This document shows, in pieces, positions 60,298 through 64,000 of a stretch of 64,000 bases of DNA. The number at the start of each line of letters is the position of its first letter. The first letter of the stretch is position 1. Position numbers and translations under genes: made by a program. Under the pieces are notes generated by a model, which was not told the origin of the DNA, did not search any database, and saw only the letters and a list, made by a program, of their open reading frames with translations. Location: positions 186,001-250,000 of the forward strand of contig NZ_JAUEQY010000003.1 in the NCBI RefSeq assembly GCF_030406325.1, written 5' to 3'. This stretch comes from Actinomadura sp. DC4. Lineage in GTDB: Bacteria > Actinomycetota > Actinomycetes > Streptosporangiales > Streptosporangiaceae.

Positions 60298-61743
60298 TCA
60301 GCGGGAAAGCGTGTAGTCGCGGCGCCGGGCCCGGCGCGTGCGGGCCCAGTACTCGAAGGTGAAGCCCGGCCACAGGGTGCGGTTCACGCCGTTATCGTCC
60401 AGGTACCAGCTCTTGCAGCCGCCCTCGTTCCACACCGCCTTGCCCAGGCGCCTCCGCAGGCCCTTGTTGAAGCGGCGCTGGGCGGACGGGCGGACCTCGA
60501 TGGACTCAGCGGAGGTGCCGGCGAGCCGGCGCAGGCAGCTCAGCACGTGCTGGACCTGGGACTCGATCATGAAGACGACCGAGTTGTGGCCGAGGCCCGT
60601 GTTCGGGCCCAGGAGGAAGAACAGGTTCGGGAAGCCGGCGATCGTGATCCCGTGGTGGGCCTCGATGCCGTCCGCCCACGCCTCCTGGATCTTCAGGCCG
60701 TCGCGGCCGATGATGCGCTGGTCGGCCAGGGCGTCCGTGACCCTGAAGCCGGTGCCGTAGATGATGACGTCGACGTCGTGCGAAACGCCGTCCGCGGTCA
60801 CCAGGCCCGTCGGGGTGATCTCGGAGATGCCCGACGTCGTCACGTCCACGTGCGGCTGGGACAGCGCCGGATAGTAGTCCGAGGACAGCAGGATGCGCTT
60901 GCAGCCGATCGTGTAGTCCGGGGTGAGCTTCGCTCGCAGAACAGGGTCCGGCACCTGGCGGGCGAGGTGCGCGCGGGCGAGTTTCTCCTGCGGCGCCATC
61001 AGCCTCGGGTCGATCGTGAAGCCGACCGCGCGGGTCTCCAGCACCCAGTAGATCGCGTTGCGGAAGGCCCGCGTCGCGCCCGGGACGTGCCGGAAGGTGA
61101 ATCGTGCCCACGGCGGGATGGCGAAGTCCGGCTTCGGCTGGATCCACGGCGGCGTCCGCTGGAAGACCGTCAGGCGCGAAGCCGAAGAGGCGACCTCCGG
61201 GACGAACTGGATGGCCGACGCGCCGGTGCCGATGACCGCCACGCGCTTGCCGCGCAGGTCGCAGGAGTGGTCCCACCGGGCCGAGTGGAAGACCGTCCCG
61301 GCGAAACGGGAGGCGCCCGGGATGGCGGGCACGGACGGCACGTGCAGCGCGCCGATGCCCGACACGACCGCCTTCGGTGTCAGCACCGAGCCGTCGGCCA
61401 GCGTCACGCGCCAGTGCCCCGACGGCTCCCACTCCAGCGCCTCGACGGCGCTGTCATAACGGATGTGCGCCTCGAGCCCGTACTTGGCCGTACAACGCCG
61501 CAGGTATTCCCAGATCTCCTCCTGCGGGGCGAACATCCGCGACCACTCGGGGTTCAGCTCGCACGAGAAGGAGTACATATGAGACGGCACGTCGCAGGCG
61601 CAGCCCGGATACCGGTTGTCGCGCCACGTGCCGCCGAGGTCGGAGTCCTTCTCCAGGATGACGAAGTCGTCGTACCCGGCCTTCTTGAGCTGGATCGCCA
61701 TGCCGAGGCCGGCGAAGCCCGAGCCGATGATCGCCAGTTTCAC
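60298..61743 (-). CDS. Flavin-dependent monooxygenase (Baeyer-Villiger type)
   Basis: A 481-residue FAD/NADPH enzyme. Two Rossmann motifs: IIGSGFAGLGMAIQL (FAD) and VAVIGTGASAIQFVPEV (NADPH). The BVMO fingerprint FxGxxxHxxxW is FAGTVFHSARW. GGTWRDNRYPGCACDVPSHMYSFS and YGTGFRVTD also match. It inserts oxygen next to a ketone, making an ester or lactone; substrate unknown. It diverges from a TetR regulator with three operator-like repeats between them. Confidence 0.93.
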   Translation of the reverse strand: MKLAIIGSGFAGLGMAIQLKKAGYDDFVILEKDSDLGGTWRDNRYPGCACDVPSHMYSFSCELNPEWSRMFAPQEEIWEYLRRCTAKYGLEAHIRYDSAVEALEWEPSGHWRVTLADGSVLTPKAVVSGIGALHVPSVPAIPGASRFAGTVFHSARWDHSCDLRGKRVAVIGTGASAIQFVPEVASSASRLTVFQRTPPWIQPKPDFAIPPWARFTFRHVPGATRAFRNAIYWVLETRAVGFTIDPRLMAPQEKLARAHLARQVPDPVLRAKLTPDYTIGCKRILLSSDYYPALSQPHVDVTTSGISEITPTGLVTADGVSHDVDVIIYGTGFRVTDALADQRIIGRDGLKIQEAWADGIEAHHGITIAGFPNLFFLLGPNTGLGHNSVVFMIESQVQHVLSCLRRLAGTSAESIEVRPSAQRRFNKGLRRRLGKAVWNEGGCKSWYLDDNGVNRTLWPGFTFEYWARTRRARRRDYTLSR

Positions 61744-61762
61744 GGGTCCTCCCGTACGGTTG

Positions 61763-61804
61763 CCTACCCGGAGTAGGTTACCAACGGTAAGTTACCGTCG
61801 GTAG
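61763..61804. promoter_or_regulatory. Tandem TetR-type operators
   Basis: CCTACCCGGAGTAGG (61763-61777), TTACCAACGGTAA (61778-61790) and TTACCGTCGGTAG (61792-61804) are three short palindromes in a row in the 63-bp divergent promoter. The last two share TTACC-N3-GGTA. Confidence 0.7.
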
Positions 61805-61806
61805 GT

Positions 61807-62421
61807 GTGAGATACAGTTCACAGGTGAAGACCACGCGCCGCAGGATGAGCCGGCCGGAGCGCGAGCGGCAGATGCTCGACGTGGCCGAGGAGGTCTTCG
61901 CCGAACAGGGGTACGCCACCGCCTCCATGGAGGAGATCGCCACACGCGTCGGCGTGTCCAAGCCGATGCTGTACGAGTACTTCGGCTCCAAGGAGGGCCT
62001 GCTGCTCGCCACCATCGGCAGGGCCCGTACGGAGCTGTTCGAGACCACCGCGCAGGCGATCGAGGCGGCCGCGTCCGCCGAGGACAAGCTGCGCAGCGGC
62101 TACCTCGCCTACTTCCGGTTCAACGAGGCGCACCGGCGCGCCTGGCTCGTCCTCCTCCAGGAGCCGATCCTGCACCGCGGCGCCGCCGGCGAGATCGAGG
62201 CCACCCGCCGGCAGCAGACCGACCTGATCGCCGCGCAGATGGCGCAGCTCGTCCCCGACCGGCCGCGGCGCGACCTGGAGGCGTACGCGGAGATCATCGT
62301 CGGCGCCAGCGAGCGGCTCGCGCTGTGGCGTACGCGCAACCCCGACGTCAGCGTCGAGGAGGCGGCACGCCAGATGATGGACCTCACGTGGCACGGCCTT
62401 GGCTCACTGGACGGCGCCTGA
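61807..62421 (+). CDS. TetR-family regulator
   Basis: A 204-residue regulator (GTG 61807; GTG 61825 is equally likely, with a TACAGT -10 six bases before it, suggesting a leaderless mRNA). HTH: TASMEEIATRVGVSKPMLYEYFGSKEGLLLATI. The helical ligand domain follows (YLAYFRFNEAHRRAWLVLLQEP). It should repress the divergent monooxygenase gene and itself through the tandem palindromes. Confidence 0.9.
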   Translation: MRYSSQVKTTRRRMSRPERERQMLDVAEEVFAEQGYATASMEEIATRVGVSKPMLYEYFGSKEGLLLATIGRARTELFETTAQAIEAAASAEDKLRSGYLAYFRFNEAHRRAWLVLLQEPILHRGAAGEIEATRRQQTDLIAAQMAQLVPDRPRRDLEAYAEIIVGASERLALWRTRNPDVSVEEAARQMMDLTWHGLGSLDGA

Positions 62422-62613
62422 CCCCGAATTGTCCGGCTACTCCAAGTTGTCCGGCGATCACGTCATGTTCTCGACCGCGGCGGGGAACGATACAGCCATG
62501 GCGAGCGACACGCACCACCGCACGTGACGAGGCGCCGTGGGCGGCCGGCCGGCAGGCCGCCCTCCCGGCCCCCGGACCACGACGGCCCCGGGCGGCCACG
62601 CGTGGAGCGCGCG

Positions 62614-64000
62614 ATGCGGCGCCTCTTCCAGAAGCAGACCGGCCTGCCCGAGCCCGCCGAACACGCCGCGGAGATGAACCTCCCGCCCTGGCAGACCCAC
62701 CTCGCCGCCCTCGCCGAGGCCGGTCTCGGCGGGATGACCCGGCGGCTGCCGACCCTGATCGCCGCGGCGGCGCGGCTGGCCTGGCGTGCCTCCCCGGCCG
62801 ACACGCTCATGACCGTCACGCTGCACCTGCTCGCCGGCGTCTTCACCGCGTACGGCCTGCTCGCGACCACCGGTGTGCTGCGCGCGCTGTTCGCCGGCGG
62901 CGCGACCCCTGACCGCGTACGCGCGGCGCTGCCCTCGCTCGCCCTCGTCGCGGGCGCGACGGCCCTGCGCGCCGGGCTGCAGGCGGGCGCGGGCTGGGCG
63001 CAGGCGCGGCTGAAACCACAGGTCGACCACCTCGTGGAGAAACGCCTGTTCGACCTGACCACGAGGGTCGAGCTGCCGTGCTTCGACGACACGCAGTTCC
63101 ACGACGCGATGCACCGTGCGCGCGACCGCGGCCTCATGGAGGCGGCACCGGTCGTGGAGGCGACGATCGACGTCCTCACCGGGGTGATCGGGCTCGCAGC
63201 GGCCGCCGGTGCCCTCGGCGTCCTGCATCCCGTGCTGCTGCCGCTGCTGCTGATCACCGCGATCCCCGACGGCTGGGCGGCGGCGCGCGCGGCGCGGATG
63301 CGCTACCTCGCGATGTTCGTGCTCTCGGCCGTACGGCGCCGCAAGTGGATCCTCGCCGACCTGATGGCCGACCGCGAGTCGGCGGCCGAGATCCGCGCGT
63401 TCACGATGCGCCCGTTCCTGGCCCGCGAGCACGACCGGCTCGCGGTCCGCGAACGCGACATCCACGTGGACCTGGCCCGCCGCCAGACCGTCGTACGGAT
63501 CCTGGGCGACGTCGCCGGCGGCGTGGCGACCGGCGCGGTCTACGTCGCGCTCGGCGTCCTGCTCGCGATCGGGGCCGTGCACCTCGCGGTGGCCGGCACC
63601 GCCGTGCTCGCGATCCGTACGGGACAGACCTCCCTGGCCAGCCTGCTGTTCGCGGTCAACCGGTGCTATGAGTCCGGGCTGTACTTCTCCGACTACCTGG
63701 ACTTCTGCGCGGACGCAGAGCGCCGGATCCCGGAGGCGCGGGACCGCCCGGTGCCGGACGGCTTCGAGGTGATCACCGCGCGGAACGTCGGGTTCACCTA
63801 CCCGGGCGCCGACCGGCCGGCGCTGCGCGACGTGTCCGTGGAGATCCACGCCGGGCAGGTCGTGGCGCTGGTCGGTGAGAACGGCTCCGGAAAGTCGACG
63901 CTCGCCAAGATCCTCGCCGGGCTGTACGCGCCGGACGAGGGCGAGGTGCACTGGGACGCCACCCACCTCGGCGAGGTCGACCTCGACCGGCTCCGGCAGA
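62614..64000 (+). CDS. ABC exporter, fused TMD-NBD (3' end outside window)
   Basis: ATG 62614 with GGAG six bases upstream; GTG at 62602 or 62524 are in-frame alternatives. Residues about 50-320 carry six helices of an ABC exporter domain (TLMTVTLHLLAGVFTAYGLL, GVIGLAAAAGALGVLHPVLLPLLL, TGAVYVALGVLLAIGAVHLAVAG). The NBD begins near residue 385 (ITARNVGFTYPGADRPALRDVSVEI) with Walker A VALVGENGSGKSTLAK. It is cut by the window before the signature motif. The half-transporter type is often found with peptide natural-product clusters, but no such genes are seen. The spacer 62422-62613 holds no gene I can call. Confidence 0.88.
   Translation, partial: MRRLFQKQTGLPEPAEHAAEMNLPPWQTHLAALAEAGLGGMTRRLPTLIAAAARLAWRASPADTLMTVTLHLLAGVFTAYGLLATTGVLRALFAGGATPDRVRAALPSLALVAGATALRAGLQAGAGWAQARLKPQVDHLVEKRLFDLTTRVELPCFDDTQFHDAMHRARDRGLMEAAPVVEATIDVLTGVIGLAAAAGALGVLHPVLLPLLLITAIPDGWAAARAARMRYLAMFVLSAVRRRKWILADLMADRESAAEIRAFTMRPFLAREHDRLAVRERDIHVDLARRQTVVRILGDVAGGVATGAVYVALGVLLAIGAVHLAVAGTAVLAIRTGQTSLASLLFAVNRCYESGLYFSDYLDFCADAERRIPEARDRPVPDGFEVITARNVGFTYPGADRPALRDVSVEIHAGQVVALVGENGSGKSTLAKILAGLYAPDEGEVHWDATHLGEVDLDRLRQ

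Overview
This is a high-GC actinobacterial chromosome segment. Codon third positions are almost always G or C, GTG and TTG starts are common, and a mycothiol-type maleylpyruvate isomerase-fold protein, a CebR-type cellulase operator and many leaderless-looking promoters are present. The gene mix (CBM2 cellulase, GH2 exo-glucosaminidase, Rv1747-like FHA/ABC exporter, pca/pob aromatic catabolism) suits a soil actinomycete, perhaps of the Streptosporangiales; the genus is a guess.

Layout. 1-5047: a partial metallo-beta-lactamase-fold gene, a secreted CBM2-GH5 cellulase with a CebR-like operator, and a secreted GH2 exo-glucosaminidase-like enzyme. 5222-8600: a three-gene, stop-start-coupled operon of a secreted M23-like protein, a haem-type membrane protein and a NuoF-ferredoxin fusion, probably a transmembrane electron-transfer module. 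8819-16616: MarR, a 35-residue membrane protein coupled to a GT2 polysaccharide synthase, a divergent HxlR/MFS pair, a ureohydrolase and a ROK kinase, separated by repeat-rich spacers. 17268-26088: a GntR-centred catabolic island (two Asp/Glu-racemase-fold enzymes, a DUF3830 gene, a hydroxyacid dehydrogenase, an amidase, an aldehyde dehydrogenase and an aminotransferase remnant). It shares the operator ATTGTTKACAAT at three promoters and carries several lesions. 26129-38624: FHA/ABC exporter, membrane glycosyltransferase-like proteins, a divergent BlaI-family pair with BlaI-like boxes, PaaZ and small membrane proteins. 38692-43089: an unusual locus in which an MFS pump, a stand-alone protein and a YceI protein all carry carboxypeptidase-regulatory-like domains, with a MarR regulator.

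44085-45197: a conserved actinobacterial protein gene followed on the same strand by two tandem RNAs. Each folds as a complete tRNA-like structure whose 3' half precedes its 5' half, with the acceptor stem closed by a short loop and the outer flanks pairing. They are either circularly permuted tRNA genes or a tandem pair of Y-RNA (YrlA-like) tRNA mimics. This is the strongest candidate for something undescribed.

45264-54641: the 4-hydroxybenzoate/protocatechuate pathway (pobA, an IclR regulator, pcaI-J-H-G-B-D-C). Near-identical operators lie upstream of pobA and pcaI, so one regulator probably controls both arms. A zinc-type CDF exporter with a leader peptide follows. 54724-64000: HrpA helicase, an MDMPI-fold protein, a broken SnoaL-like gene, a MazG-like hydrolase, a Baeyer-Villiger-type monooxygenase divergent from its TetR regulator, and an ABC exporter that runs off the window.
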